This document shows, one piece after another, positions 32,671 to 41,103 of a stretch of 64,000 bases of DNA. How positions within the stretch are numbered: position 1 is the first letter of the stretch; every line of letters begins with the position of its first letter. This DNA comes from Streptomyces roseochromogenus subsp. oscitans DS 12.976 (GTDB lineage Bacteria > Actinomycetota > Actinomycetes > Streptomycetales > Streptomycetaceae): the NCBI RefSeq assembly GCF_000497445.1, contig NZ_CM002285.1, forward strand, positions 271,004 through 335,003, written 5' to 3'. Position numbers and translations under genes: made by a program. The notes under the pieces were generated by a model, which made no database searches, was not told the origin of the DNA, and was given only the letters and a program-made list of their open reading frames with translations.

Positions 32671-34308
32671 TCAGCGGGATCCGCGGGCTGCCTTGCCGGA
32701 GGCGGTGCCGGTCGCCGCACCAGCCGCGTACGGGCGGTCGGAACTGCGGCCGCCCGCTGCCGCCGCACCGCCCGTGACTCCGCCGGATCGCGCCCGACGG
32801 GCAGAACCGCGCCCGCCGGCTGCGGAGGTGCCACCGGACGCTGTCGCCCCGGCCGCGGCCCGGCGGTCGGAGCCCCGGCTCCCCGTCCTGGTGGTGGCAC
32901 CTGTCGCCGCTTTGGCTTCGCCGCCGTTTCGGCGTCGGCGGCCGGATCGCCTGCCGGGCTGGGTGCCGGTCTTCCGGTCCGGACGGGACGCCGTCGACGT
33001 CGCGGGCTGGGCGACCTCGATGGTGACGGCCACGCCGGAAGGCTCGCGGGCGCCGGTGATGGTGGCCAGCGCGGGGTCGCTCGACGTGACGCGGGTCGTC
33101 CGGGGGCGGATGCCGGCGTCCGACATGAGCCGGGTGACGTCCCGTTTCTGCTCGGGCAGGACCAACGTGACCACGCTGCCGGAGCCGCCGGCGCGGGCCG
33201 TGCGGCCGCCCCGGTGGAGGTAGTCCTTGTGATCGTTGGGGGGATCGACGTTCACTACGAGGTCGAGGTCGTCGATGTGTATGCCCCGGGCTGCGACGTT
33301 CGTCGCCACCAGGGCGGTGACCTTGCCGTTCTTGAACTGTTCCAGGGTGCGGTTCCGCTGCGGCTGGGAGCGGCCTCCGTGCAGTGCCGCCGCGCGGACC
33401 CCGACGGCCAGGAGCCGCTTGGCGAGCCGGTCAGCGGACCTCTTGGTGTCGAGGAAGAGGATGACCCGGCCGTCACGGGCCGCGATGCGCGTGGTGACGG
33501 CCTTCTTGTCGGTCTCGTCCTGGATGTGGAGCACGTGATGCTCCATGGTGGTCACCGCTCCCGCGGACGGGTCCACGGAGTGCACCACGGGGTCGGTCAG
33601 GAACCGCTGCACGAGGCGGTCGATGTTGTGGTCCAGGGTGGCCGAGAAGAGCATGCGCTGTCCGTCGGGCCGTACCTGCTGGATCAGCTTGGTGATCTGC
33701 GGAAGGAAGCCCATGTCGGTCATCTGGTCGGCTTCGTCCAGCACCGTGATGCGTACCTGGTCGAGCACGCAGTCTCCGCGTTCCACGAGGTCGTTGAGCC
33801 TGCCGGGACTCGCCACGACCACCTCGGCACCGCGCCGGAGCACTGCGGCCTGCTTGGTGATGGACAGCCCGCCGACCACGGTTGCCAGCCGGAGGTTCAC
33901 CGCCGTCGCGTAGGGGGTCAGCGCATCCGTCACCTGCTGGGCGAGTTCCCGGGTGGGCACCAGCACGAGGCCGAGGGGTGCCTTGGGCTGCGCACGCAGT
34001 CCGGCCGTGCGAGCCAGGAGCGCCAGCCCGAACGCGAGGGTCTTGCCGGAGCCGGTGCGTCCCCGTCCCAGCAGGTCGCGGCCGGCGAGCGAGTTGGGCA
34101 GGGTGGCGGCCTGGATGGGGAAGGGGGTGGTCACGCCCTGCGTGGCGAGGGTCTTCAGCAACCCCGCGGGCATGTCCAGAGCGGCGAAGTCCTCGATGGC
34201 GGGAAGTGCGGGTGTCGCGCTTTCCGGCAGCCGGAATTCCCTCGGCGACGACGCGGACGGCGGGGACGACGAGGCGCGCCGGTTCGGCTTCTGGGACCTG
34301 CGGGACAT
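32671..34308 (-). CDS. DEAD-box RNA helicase
   Basis: 545 residues from ATG 34308 (AGGAAGG upstream; earlier in-frame Met at 34353 lies in the terminator region). Helicase motifs in order: Q motif TTPFPIQ, motif I GRTGSGKT, PTRELAQQ, VLDEADQM, LFSAT, VATNVAARGIHIDDLD, HRGGRTARAG. A long Arg/Gly/Ala/Thr-rich tail (about 420-545) is likely RNA-binding. It remodels structured RNA, often in the cold, which fits the cold-shock gene just upstream on the same strand. The tail may once have been longer: another frame past the stop reads RTSGRGGGRRTSGT. Confidence 0.93.
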   Translation of the reverse strand: MSRRSQKPNRRASSSPPSASSPREFRLPESATPALPAIEDFAALDMPAGLLKTLATQGVTTPFPIQAATLPNSLAGRDLLGRGRTGSGKTLAFGLALLARTAGLRAQPKAPLGLVLVPTRELAQQVTDALTPYATAVNLRLATVVGGLSITKQAAVLRRGAEVVVASPGRLNDLVERGDCVLDQVRITVLDEADQMTDMGFLPQITKLIQQVRPDGQRMLFSATLDHNIDRLVQRFLTDPVVHSVDPSAGAVTTMEHHVLHIQDETDKKAVTTRIAARDGRVILFLDTKRSADRLAKRLLAVGVRAAALHGGRSQPQRNRTLEQFKNGKVTALVATNVAARGIHIDDLDLVVNVDPPNDHKDYLHRGGRTARAGGSGSVVTLVLPEQKRDVTRLMSDAGIRPRTTRVTSSDPALATITGAREPSGVAVTIEVAQPATSTASRPDRKTGTQPGRRSGRRRRNGGEAKAATGATTRTGSRGSDRRAAAGATASGGTSAAGGRGSARRARSGGVTGGAAAAGGRSSDRPYAAGAATGTASGKAARGSR

Positions 34309-34340
34309 GCGGTTATCTGCCTTCCTGGAAACAGCACAAA

Positions 34341-34373
34341 CCGGGGTCCGCACCGTGACGGTGCGGACCCCGG
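34341..34373. terminator. Perfect 15-bp hairpin between cold-shock and helicase genes
   Basis: CCGGGGTCCGCACCG (34341-34355), 3-nt loop, CGGTGCGGACCCCGG (34359-34373). It lies 22 nt after the cold-shock stop. It can end transcription of the cold-shock gene and, if leaky, allow partial read-through into the helicase gene. Confidence 0.8.
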
Positions 34374-34395
34374 TGAGGGGATACGCGTCCGGGGA

Positions 34396-34599
34396 TCAGG
34401 CGGGGACGATGTTCTCCGCCTGCGGGCCCTTCTGGCCCTGCGTGACGTCGAAGGAGACCCGCTGGCCCTCCTGGAGCTCACGGAAGCCCTGGGTCGCGAT
34501 GTTCGAGTAGTGGGCGAAGACGTCGGGACCGCCGCCGTCCTGCTGGATGAAGCCGAAACCCTTTTCGGCGTTGAACCACTTCACGGTTCCCTGTGCCAT
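34396..34599 (-). CDS. Cold-shock domain protein (CspA family)
   Basis: 67 residues, the usual size. RNP1 KGFGFIQQ and RNP2-like DVFAHYSNI are present in a single OB-fold; the N-terminus is [10 protein letters not shown]. Start at ATG 34599 with AAGGAGAA upstream. It binds single-stranded RNA and DNA and acts as an RNA chaperone. It precedes the helicase gene on the same strand. Confidence 0.96.
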   Translation of the reverse strand: MAQGTVKWFNAEKGFGFIQQDGGGPDVFAHYSNIATQGFRELQEGQRVSFDVTQGQKGPQAENIVPA

Positions 34600-34740
34600 G
34601 ACATTCTCCTTCTGTAGGCAGAGGCCCCATCCGGAGACGCCGGAAACAAATAATGCGCCTGAAGGAGAAACATTCCCGTCAGGCGCACATAGGTTCATGG
34701 GTACCAAAACTGCAACACCGAAACTTTAGCACAGCTCGGC
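34600..34740 (-). promoter_or_regulatory. Cold-shock gene 5' leader with strong hairpin
   Basis: The leader contains TGCGCCTGA (34654-34662) and TCAGGCGCA (34679-34687), a perfect 9-bp stem with a 16-nt loop that includes a purine-rich AAGGAG on the plus strand (CTCCTT on the RNA). On the RNA, the CTCCTT loop could pair with the gene's own AAGGAGAA ribosome site. Long structured leaders are typical of cspA-type genes and respond to temperature. Confidence 0.5.
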
Positions 34741-34911
34741 GGCCCGTGATGGATCAACGAGGTGGTCACCGGGGTTCCTCAGAGCCTTTCGGTGATCCCG
34801 CTCGTCGTGTCTCCCGCTCTCGGATCGTGCAGGGGGTTCCTCACAGTCATCGGCGCCGCTTCGGCTCCGCCGGCGCGATGAGCCTCGCCCGTCCTGGGTA
34901 CCGTGTTGAGC

Positions 34912-35376
34912 ATGCCCACTTCCGCGGAGCTGCGTCGGATGCGCCGGATTCACCGCTGGATGGGGATCATCCTGCCGGGCGTGGTCCGGCGCATGGTCAA
35001 CGGCCGTGCGCCTCAGCCTGGTTGGCTGCCTCGCCGCCAGCTGACCGTGGTGTCGGTTGATGTCGACCTCGACGCGGGTATCGGCGCGGTCTGGCTGGTG
35101 TGGCGTCCCAGGACCGCGAAAGCCGAGACACACACCGCGCTCATGGAGCTCTGCGGTGAGGAGTGGCAGTACACGGGCGGTGGCAGCAGTTCAGAGGGGC
35201 GCCTGCCTGCGGGAAGATCGGCGGTGGGCCGGCTCGGACAAATCGGCATGATCGAGCTCGGCGGAGGCGCCGGCGCTCTGAGCCGTGCCTACCGCCTGCG
35301 GCATCCGCATCCGGACTCCACCGGGACAGACTCCTGGATCGGAGCCGCGGACTGTCAACACGAGAACATCCCGTGA
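34912..35376 (+). CDS. Hypothetical protein
   Basis: 154 residues from ATG 34912 (GTG 34903 gives three more residues; no strong RBS). Basic N-terminus (LRRMRRIHRWM) with a short hydrophobic stretch, then VVSVDVDLDAGIGAVWLVW and a Gly/Ser-rich middle. No family recognised. Codon usage looks coding up to about residue 80. It could be a regulator or structural protein; it stands alone between the cold-shock and GNAT genes. Confidence 0.5.
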   Translation: MPTSAELRRMRRIHRWMGIILPGVVRRMVNGRAPQPGWLPRRQLTVVSVDVDLDAGIGAVWLVWRPRTAKAETHTALMELCGEEWQYTGGGSSSEGRLPAGRSAVGRLGQIGMIELGGGAGALSRAYRLRHPHPDSTGTDSWIGAADCQHENIP

Positions 35377-35579
35377 TCGCGGTTCGTACACGCCTTCGCG
35401 CCAGAACCCCGTACGCCACACCGCGCGTCTTGCGGCGCCGACCCCGCCCGACTCGTCGGAGTCGCGCGTGCCTGATGCGCGCGGGTCGTGGGCAGGCCGG
35501 CCGGCGATGGGAGTCCGGCTCGCGCTTGGGCACCGGATAACAGGTTTCGCGTCTCCCGGCGCCCTGCCAGGATGCGTGG

Positions 35580-36173
35580 ATGATCTCTTTCTCGCCCGTG
35601 CCCCCGGTCGTTCCCGCAGGCCGGATGGCCGAGCACCCGCAGCCGGTGCTGGGCCTGCCCGGCGGTCTGGAGCTGCGGCCTTGGCGCGTCGATGACGCAG
35701 ATGTCCTTGTGGCCGCCGGCCAGGACCCGGCCATCCGGAAGTGGAACCGACTGGTCGTGGAGTCACGCGAGCACGCACGCCAGAGGATCGAGCGCATGCA
35801 CCAGCGCTGGCAGGCCGAGCAGGCCGCGAGATGGGCCATTGCCCGGGCGGACGGCAGCGAAGCCCTGGGCCTGATCGGCTGGGGGGACATCGACCTGGAC
35901 GACGGCAACGCCGAGATCGTCTACTGGATCCTGCCCGCCGCACGAGGCGGCGGTGTCGTCGTCGAGGCGACCAAGCGCCTCAGCCGGTGGGCCGTCCAGG
36001 ACCTGGGCCTGCACCGCCTCCGCCTGTGCCACTCGACCGCGAACCCGGCGTCCTGCCGCGTGGCGGAGAAGGCCGGCTACTCCTTCGAGGGCACCCAGCG
36101 CAGCGCGCTGCTGCACGAGGACGGATGGCATGACGAGCACCTGCATGCCCTGGTGCGGGGAGACGTCATCTGA
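35580..36173 (+). CDS. GNAT N-acetyltransferase (RimJ/RimL-like)
   Basis: 197 residues. GNAT fold with LELRPWRVDDADVL near residue 30, EIVYWILPAARGGGVVVEATK (motif A region, acetyl-CoA loop) and a C-terminal LRLCHSTANPASCRVAEKAGYSFEG, split here as LRLCHSTANPASCRVAEKAG plus YSFEG, typical of RimJ/RimL. It transfers an acetyl group from acetyl-CoA to an N-terminus or small-molecule amine. Start ATG 35580; ATG 35625 is an alternative. The target is unknown. Confidence 0.88.
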   Translation: MISFSPVPPVVPAGRMAEHPQPVLGLPGGLELRPWRVDDADVLVAAGQDPAIRKWNRLVVESREHARQRIERMHQRWQAEQAARWAIARADGSEALGLIGWGDIDLDDGNAEIVYWILPAARGGGVVVEATKRLSRWAVQDLGLHRLRLCHSTANPASCRVAEKAGYSFEGTQRSALLHEDGWHDEHLHALVRGDVI

Positions 36174-36373
36174 GGCCGCCAGCTTGACGGGTGACCGCCT
36201 AGGCATCGGTTGGCTTGTTCGCCTCGGTCGGCTTCTCCCAGGGCCTGCGCAGGCCGGCGGCGACGGTTCGGGCGGGGCGGAGTCGCCCGGAGGCCGTCAC
36301 GGTCGTCGATCGTGGAACCGGAGCTGAACCCAGCGCCCTGCCCACCGGAGAGCTGCGTGGCTTGACAACCGCG

Positions 36374-37855
36374 TTAGAGATCATTGCCCGCGTACGACAG
36401 GTTGAAGCTCTTGTTGGTCAGCGGGAAGTCCGGGACGATCGTGTCCGCCAACGCGACCGGCAGCGCCGGCCAGTTGAAGAACGACGGGTCGACCGGCTTG
36501 ACCCGGGTCAGCGTGCCGTCGGGGGCGAGTTCGACGCGGGTGGCGATGGTGCCGCGCCAGCCCTCGACCAGGCCCACGCCGGTGCCGGGGCCCGAGCCGG
36601 GCGGCAGCTGGGGCGCGAGCATCGCCCGGGAAGCCTCCAGTCCGTCGGTGAACCGCTGGATCAGGGCGAGGGAGGTCTCGATCTCCTCGGCGCGGATGAG
36701 GAAGCGAGCCAGGACATCACCGCTGTCGTGGACGGGCACGTCGAGTTGCGGACCGTATCCGGTGAACGGGTGCGCCACGCGGGCGTCGTCGGCGATGCCG
36801 CTGGCGCGAGCGACGTAGCCGAGGCAGCCGATCTCCCGGGCCGCGGCGGTGTGCAGGATGGCGGTGCCGGTGAAGCGGTCGCGGACAGTGGAGTGGCCGA
36901 GGGCGAGGTCGGCGATCTCCCGGATGTCCTCGCCCATCGCTCTCAGCCGGGCCGGGTCGGGCACAGCGTGCAGGGCCGCCCCGCCAGGTACGACGCCTCC
37001 GCGCAGCAGCCGGTGCCCGGTGACTTCCCTGTTGAGGCGCAGGAGTTTCTCGCGGACGCGCTGGGCGTGGGCGTTGAGGATGCCGTGGCCGACGTCGTTG
37101 CAGAGCATGCCGAGGTCGGCTACGTGGTTGTGGACGCGCTCCAGTTCGAGCAGGAAGGCGCGGGCGCGCTGGGCCTCTTCCGGGACCTCTGTGCCGGTGG
37201 CCTCCTCGACGGCCAGGCAGTACGCCAGGGCGTGGCCGACGGCCGTGTCGCCGCTGACGCGTTCGGCGAGCGGGAGTCCGGCGGCCACCGAGCGTCCCTG
37301 GAACAGCTTTTCCACCCCTTTGTGGACGAACCAGAGGCGGGCCTTGAGCCTCAGGATGGTCTCGCCTACGACGGAGAAACGGAAGTGGCCGGGTTCGATC
37401 AGACCGGCGTGCACCGGCCCGACCGGGATCTCGTAGACGCCGTCGCCTTCCACCTCCAGGAAGGGGTACGGGCCCTCCTGCTCACCAAAGGCGGGTGGCG
37501 GCCCGGCATCAGGGCGCATCGGGTACCAGCCGCGCGGCCAGTGGAAGTGGCGTACGAGGCGGCGCGGGAGCGGGTGGTCGAGGGGGACGATGCCGAACAG
37601 GTCACGCATCTCGCGCTCGAACCGGCCTGCGGGATAGGAGAGATGAGCCAGCGTGGGCACTTCGGGACGGTCGGGGTCGAGGCGGACGTGCAGTTCCGTA
37701 CGGGTGTCGGGCGGGCCGGCCACGAACAGGTACACCACGCGCGGCCCGGCCTCGTCGAGGTGGGCCGCGACCAGCGCGAGCCGGTGCCCGCCGGTCAGCA
37801 ACTCATGGGCCTGCCTGTGTAGTTCGGTGATGTCGATCTCGTGCGTGGTACGCAT
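36374..37855 (-). CDS. Hydrogenase-like large subunit without NiFe ligands (Ehr, HyfG/HycE-like)
   Basis: 493 residues. NuoC-like N-terminus (LFGIVPLDHP, HWPRGWYPMRPD) fused to a NuoD-like body, the HycE/HyfG layout. The first metal site, RICGxC in hydrogenases, reads R199-V-S-G-D-T, and the C-terminal DPCxxC reads VPDFPLTNKSFNLSYAGNDL; no cysteine remains at either site. A NiFe centre cannot be built, so the protein fits the 'energy-converting hydrogenase related' (Ehr) class. Last gene of a six-gene operon of membrane and electron-transfer subunits. The reaction is unknown; coupling of a redox or conformational step to ion transport is the usual proposal. Confidence 0.9.
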   Translation of the reverse strand: MRTTHEIDITELHRQAHELLTGGHRLALVAAHLDEAGPRVVYLFVAGPPDTRTELHVRLDPDRPEVPTLAHLSYPAGRFEREMRDLFGIVPLDHPLPRRLVRHFHWPRGWYPMRPDAGPPPAFGEQEGPYPFLEVEGDGVYEIPVGPVHAGLIEPGHFRFSVVGETILRLKARLWFVHKGVEKLFQGRSVAAGLPLAERVSGDTAVGHALAYCLAVEEATGTEVPEEAQRARAFLLELERVHNHVADLGMLCNDVGHGILNAHAQRVREKLLRLNREVTGHRLLRGGVVPGGAALHAVPDPARLRAMGEDIREIADLALGHSTVRDRFTGTAILHTAAAREIGCLGYVARASGIADDARVAHPFTGYGPQLDVPVHDSGDVLARFLIRAEEIETSLALIQRFTDGLEASRAMLAPQLPPGSGPGTGVGLVEGWRGTIATRVELAPDGTLTRVKPVDPSFFNWPALPVALADTIVPDFPLTNKSFNLSYAGNDL

Positions 37856-37859
37856 CGAT

Positions 37860-39458
37860 TCAGCCTCCGATCGCCTTGGCGGCGGCGTGCAGCAGGTCGG
37901 TGAGGGGGCCGAGAGACATACCCAGGGCGGCACAGGCGGCCAAGCCCACAGCGAGGGGCCAGACGGCGGCACCCTCCCGGCACGCGGGCGGTGCCGGTGC
38001 CGGGCCCAGCAGTATCCGTGCGGTGCGCACGGCGAGCGCGGCGAAGGCGACGAGCACGAGCAGGAAGGCGACCGCCGTAGCCCAGGCGAGGCCACTGTCG
38101 GCGAGGAAACCGGCGCGGGCGATGCCGAGTTCGGAGGCGAACAGGCTGGACGGCGGGAATGCCATCAGCGCCACCACCGCGAGCCCGAACATCCCCGCCG
38201 GTGCCGGCGTGCGGGCGAGGAGCCCGCGCACCCGTCCGATCTTCGTGGTGCCGGTCAGTTGGAGGATGCGGCCTGAGGCGCAGAACGCGACGGACTTGGC
38301 GAGTCCGTGGCCGGCGATGTGCAGCAGCGCGGCGGAGAGGGCGAGGGGGCTGCCGATCGCCGTGGCCAGGGCGATCAGGCTCATGTGCTCCATGCTGGAG
38401 TAGGCGAGCATGCGCTTGTAGTCGCGCTGGGCGAGCAGCAGTCCGGCCGCGAGGGCGAGAGTGAGCAGGGCGATCCCGGCCAGCAGGATCCGGGTGAAGT
38501 CAACACCGAGCGCTGCGTCCGCGATGACCCGGTAGCGCAGGACCGCGGCGAAGGCGACGGACAGCAGGACACCGGACATCAGCGCGGACACCGGTGCGGG
38601 GGCCTGGCTGTGGGCGTCCGGCAGCCAGGCGTGCAGCGGGATCAGACCGGCCTTGGCGCCGAAGCCGAGCACGACCAGGGTGATGCCGAGCCGGGTCACC
38701 GCCGGGTCGAGGCGGTCGGCGCGGGCGACGAGGGTGGGCCAGTCGAGCGCCCATGCCTCGGCGATGCCGGCCTGCCGGGCCGCGTAGTAGAGCAGCACGG
38801 TGCCGAGGAAGGCGAGCGCGATGCCGGCCGAGCAGACCACCACATACTTCCAGGCGGCCTCCACGGAGGCGCGCGTGTGGCGGTGGCCGACGAGGAACGC
38901 GGTGACGATGGTGGTGGCCTCGACAGCCACCCACAGCACGCCGAGGTTCGCGGTGACGACGGCCAGGCACATCGCGGCCAGGAACGCCTGGACGAGGACG
39001 TGGTAGCGCCACACGCTCCGGTCACCGGCCCGTCCGGCGTCCCGTTCGCTTCGCAGATAGGCCGGGGCTGACCCGCAGGCGATCAACGCGATGCTTCCGA
39101 CGACCAGCAGCATCCAGGCGGTCAGCGCGTCCGCGCGCAGGAGGCCCGAGAACGCCCGTCGAGGTTCGCCGGCGATCACGTCCGTCGCGAGCAGGCTCCC
39201 GCACGTAAGGATCGCGGCGGGTGAGACGAGACCGGCCCAGTCCCGCACAGGCCGCTGGGGCACCTTGACAGGCTCAGGTGTCTCCGCCACCACGACGTAG
39301 CCCTGCGCGGACGTCGCCTGCTGGGCCTCGCTGAGCGCAGTGGTCACCGCTGCGGCGGTCGAGCGAGTACGCAGGCCGGTCAGCGCATAGGCCCCGGCGG
39401 CCAGCAGGGGCACGGCCGGGGGCGCGCAAAGCAGGAGTGCAGAAGCGGTCGGGCTCAT
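37860..39458 (-). CDS. Proton-antiporter-like membrane subunit (HyfF/NuoN-like)
   Basis: 532 residues with about 14 hydrophobic helices, of the NuoL/M/N-MrpA/D superfamily. Conserved features: HAWLPDAHSQAPAPVSALMSG (proton-channel helix, read as HAWLPDAHS and PAPVSALMSG), a key Lys in GFGAKAGLIPLHAW, and YSSMEHMS. It corresponds to HyfF in the E. coli Hyf complex and should move ions across the membrane. Starts with ATG 39458, sharing one base with the stop of the HyfE-like gene. Confidence 0.9.
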   Translation of the reverse strand: MSPTASALLLCAPPAVPLLAAGAYALTGLRTRSTAAAVTTALSEAQQATSAQGYVVVAETPEPVKVPQRPVRDWAGLVSPAAILTCGSLLATDVIAGEPRRAFSGLLRADALTAWMLLVVGSIALIACGSAPAYLRSERDAGRAGDRSVWRYHVLVQAFLAAMCLAVVTANLGVLWVAVEATTIVTAFLVGHRHTRASVEAAWKYVVVCSAGIALAFLGTVLLYYAARQAGIAEAWALDWPTLVARADRLDPAVTRLGITLVVLGFGAKAGLIPLHAWLPDAHSQAPAPVSALMSGVLLSVAFAAVLRYRVIADAALGVDFTRILLAGIALLTLALAAGLLLAQRDYKRMLAYSSMEHMSLIALATAIGSPLALSAALLHIAGHGLAKSVAFCASGRILQLTGTTKIGRVRGLLARTPAPAGMFGLAVVALMAFPPSSLFASELGIARAGFLADSGLAWATAVAFLLVLVAFAALAVRTARILLGPAPAPPACREGAAVWPLAVGLAACAALGMSLGPLTDLLHAAAKAIGG

Positions 39459-40150
39459 CAGTCGTGCAGCTCCCACAGGTCGTCGATGTCGGTGGTGCCG
39501 AACGCTGCCCGCATCCGGGTGGTGAGGATCTGCAGCACCAGCACCGCCAGCAACACGTCGAAGGAGACGCCGAGTTCGACGATGAGCGGCACACCGGAGG
39601 TGCCCAGGAAGGCGGTGGCGGTGATGCCGTTGTCCAGCAGCAGGAAGCCGACCACCTGGGCCAGCGCCCGCCTGCGGGTCACCAGCACGAAGAAGCCGAT
39701 CAGGACCACCGCCAGGCCGACCGGCAGCGCACGGGTGGCCGGCGTGGGGTCCAGCTGGGTCAGGGGCCGGGCGACGGCGTAGGCGAGCAGGGTGAGCAGG
39801 GCGGCGGTGAGCAGCGAGGCGGCGACGTTGACCAGCGGCTGGGTCTCTCGGGTCTCGGTGCCTCCGGTTCCGTAACGCTGCCGGTCCTCGGTGAGCGCGG
39901 CGAGGGCGCGCCGCATGAGATAGGGCAGGACGCCCGCCCTCAGTACCCCGACGCCGAGGCCCACGGCGACCAGGTCCCACCGTTGTTCGTGCACGCCGAG
40001 CAGGACGGCGATGGCGGCGAGGGCTACGCCCTGAAAAGCGAAGTCCCGGACGATCGCAGCAAGTTCGCGCCGCCACAGCACGATGACGGCCGCCAGGAGG
40101 AAGGCGCCGCAGGCCAGGTCGAGGAGCTGGGTGAACAGGCCGCTGCTCAT
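39458..40150 (-). CDS. HyfE-like membrane subunit (NuoK-related)
   Basis: 230 residues, hydrophobic throughout, about six to seven helices. The position and size fit HyfE, which carries a NuoK-like half (VVGFLLLDNGITATAF). A conserved Glu in the last helices (LIVELGVSFD) is the type used in proton paths. Overlaps the HyfC-like gene by 4 nt and the HyfF-like gene by 1 nt. Confidence 0.85.
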   Translation of the reverse strand: MSSGLFTQLLDLACGAFLLAAVIVLWRRELAAIVRDFAFQGVALAAIAVLLGVHEQRWDLVAVGLGVGVLRAGVLPYLMRRALAALTEDRQRYGTGGTETRETQPLVNVAASLLTAALLTLLAYAVARPLTQLDPTPATRALPVGLAVVLIGFFVLVTRRRALAQVVGFLLLDNGITATAFLGTSGVPLIVELGVSFDVLLAVLVLQILTTRMRAAFGTTDIDDLWELHD

Positions 40151-41103
40151 GACGCTCCGTTCAGGAAGTACGAGACGGTCACCGCGAGCAGCGCCAGCAG
40201 GAAGGAGCCGGCGAGCAGTTCGGGCACGCGGAACAGCCGGACCTTGGCCCAGAACACCTCGGCCGCCGCGAGCACCGCGCCCAGGAGCACGAGCTTCGCC
40301 GCGAACGCCACCAGGGCCATGGCCAGGGCGGCCCAGGAGATGCCGGTGGCCACGCCCCAGGGCACGAACAGCGAGGACAGCAGACCGAGCAGCAGGGTGA
40401 GCCGCATCTGGGCGCCGAGTTCGACCATCGCGAGGTCGGGTCCGGCGTACTCCAGCACCATCGCCTCGTGGATCATCGTCAGTTCGAGGTGGGTGGAGGG
40501 GTTGTCGACCGGGATCCGTCCCGTCTCCGCGAGGACCGCCACCGCGAGGGCGGCGATGGCCAGCAGCCCGGCCGGGGAGGCGAGGCGGGCCGGTTGGTGG
40601 GCAGCGCCGGAGACGATCGCCGGGATGTTGGTGGTCCCGGCCGGTATCGACAAGGCGAACACCGACAGCAGCAGAGTCGGCTCCACCAGCGCGGCGACCG
40701 TCATCTCCCGGGAGGCGCCCATCCCGCCGAACGCCGTGCCGGTGTCCAGGCCCGCCAGGGCGAGCGCGAGGGTGCCGAGCGCGATCAGCGCGACCACCAC
40801 GATGAGGTCCGCGTGCCCGCTCACCGGAGTGTCCGTGGACAGCAGCGGCACCAGCGCGGCGGCCACCACGGTGGTCGCGACCAGCAGGGCCGGGGCGGCG
40901 CGGAACGCGGGCCCGGTACCCACCGGCGTGATGGGCTCTTTGCGCAGCAGTTTGCGCGTGTCCCGCCAGGGCTGGAACACCCCGGCTCCGGCACGGCCCT
41001 CCAGGCGGGCCCGCACCTGCCGCATCCACCCGGTCAGCAGCGGCGCCCCGGCCGCGACGACCACGACCTGGCCGGCGACGGCCACGTACCCGATCCCGCT
41101 CAT
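40147..41103 (-). CDS. NuoH-like membrane subunit (HyfC/HycD-like)
   Basis: 318 residues with about eight helices, related to NuoH and HycD/HyfC. Recognisable segments: PLLTGWMRQVRARLEGR and GVFQPWRDTRKLLRKE near the N-terminus, then AETGRIPVDNPSTHLELTMI and HEAMVLEYAGPD, the conserved acidic loop that couples the peripheral arm to the membrane arm. It anchors the small/large subunits to the membrane. Translationally coupled to both neighbours by short overlaps. Confidence 0.92.
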   Translation of the reverse strand: MSGIGYVAVAGQVVVVAAGAPLLTGWMRQVRARLEGRAGAGVFQPWRDTRKLLRKEPITPVGTGPAFRAAPALLVATTVVAAALVPLLSTDTPVSGHADLIVVVALIALGTLALALAGLDTGTAFGGMGASREMTVAALVEPTLLLSVFALSIPAGTTNIPAIVSGAAHQPARLASPAGLLAIAALAVAVLAETGRIPVDNPSTHLELTMIHEAMVLEYAGPDLAMVELGAQMRLTLLLGLLSSLFVPWGVATGISWAALAMALVAFAAKLVLLGAVLAAAEVFWAKVRLFRVPELLAGSFLLALLAVTVSYFLNGAS

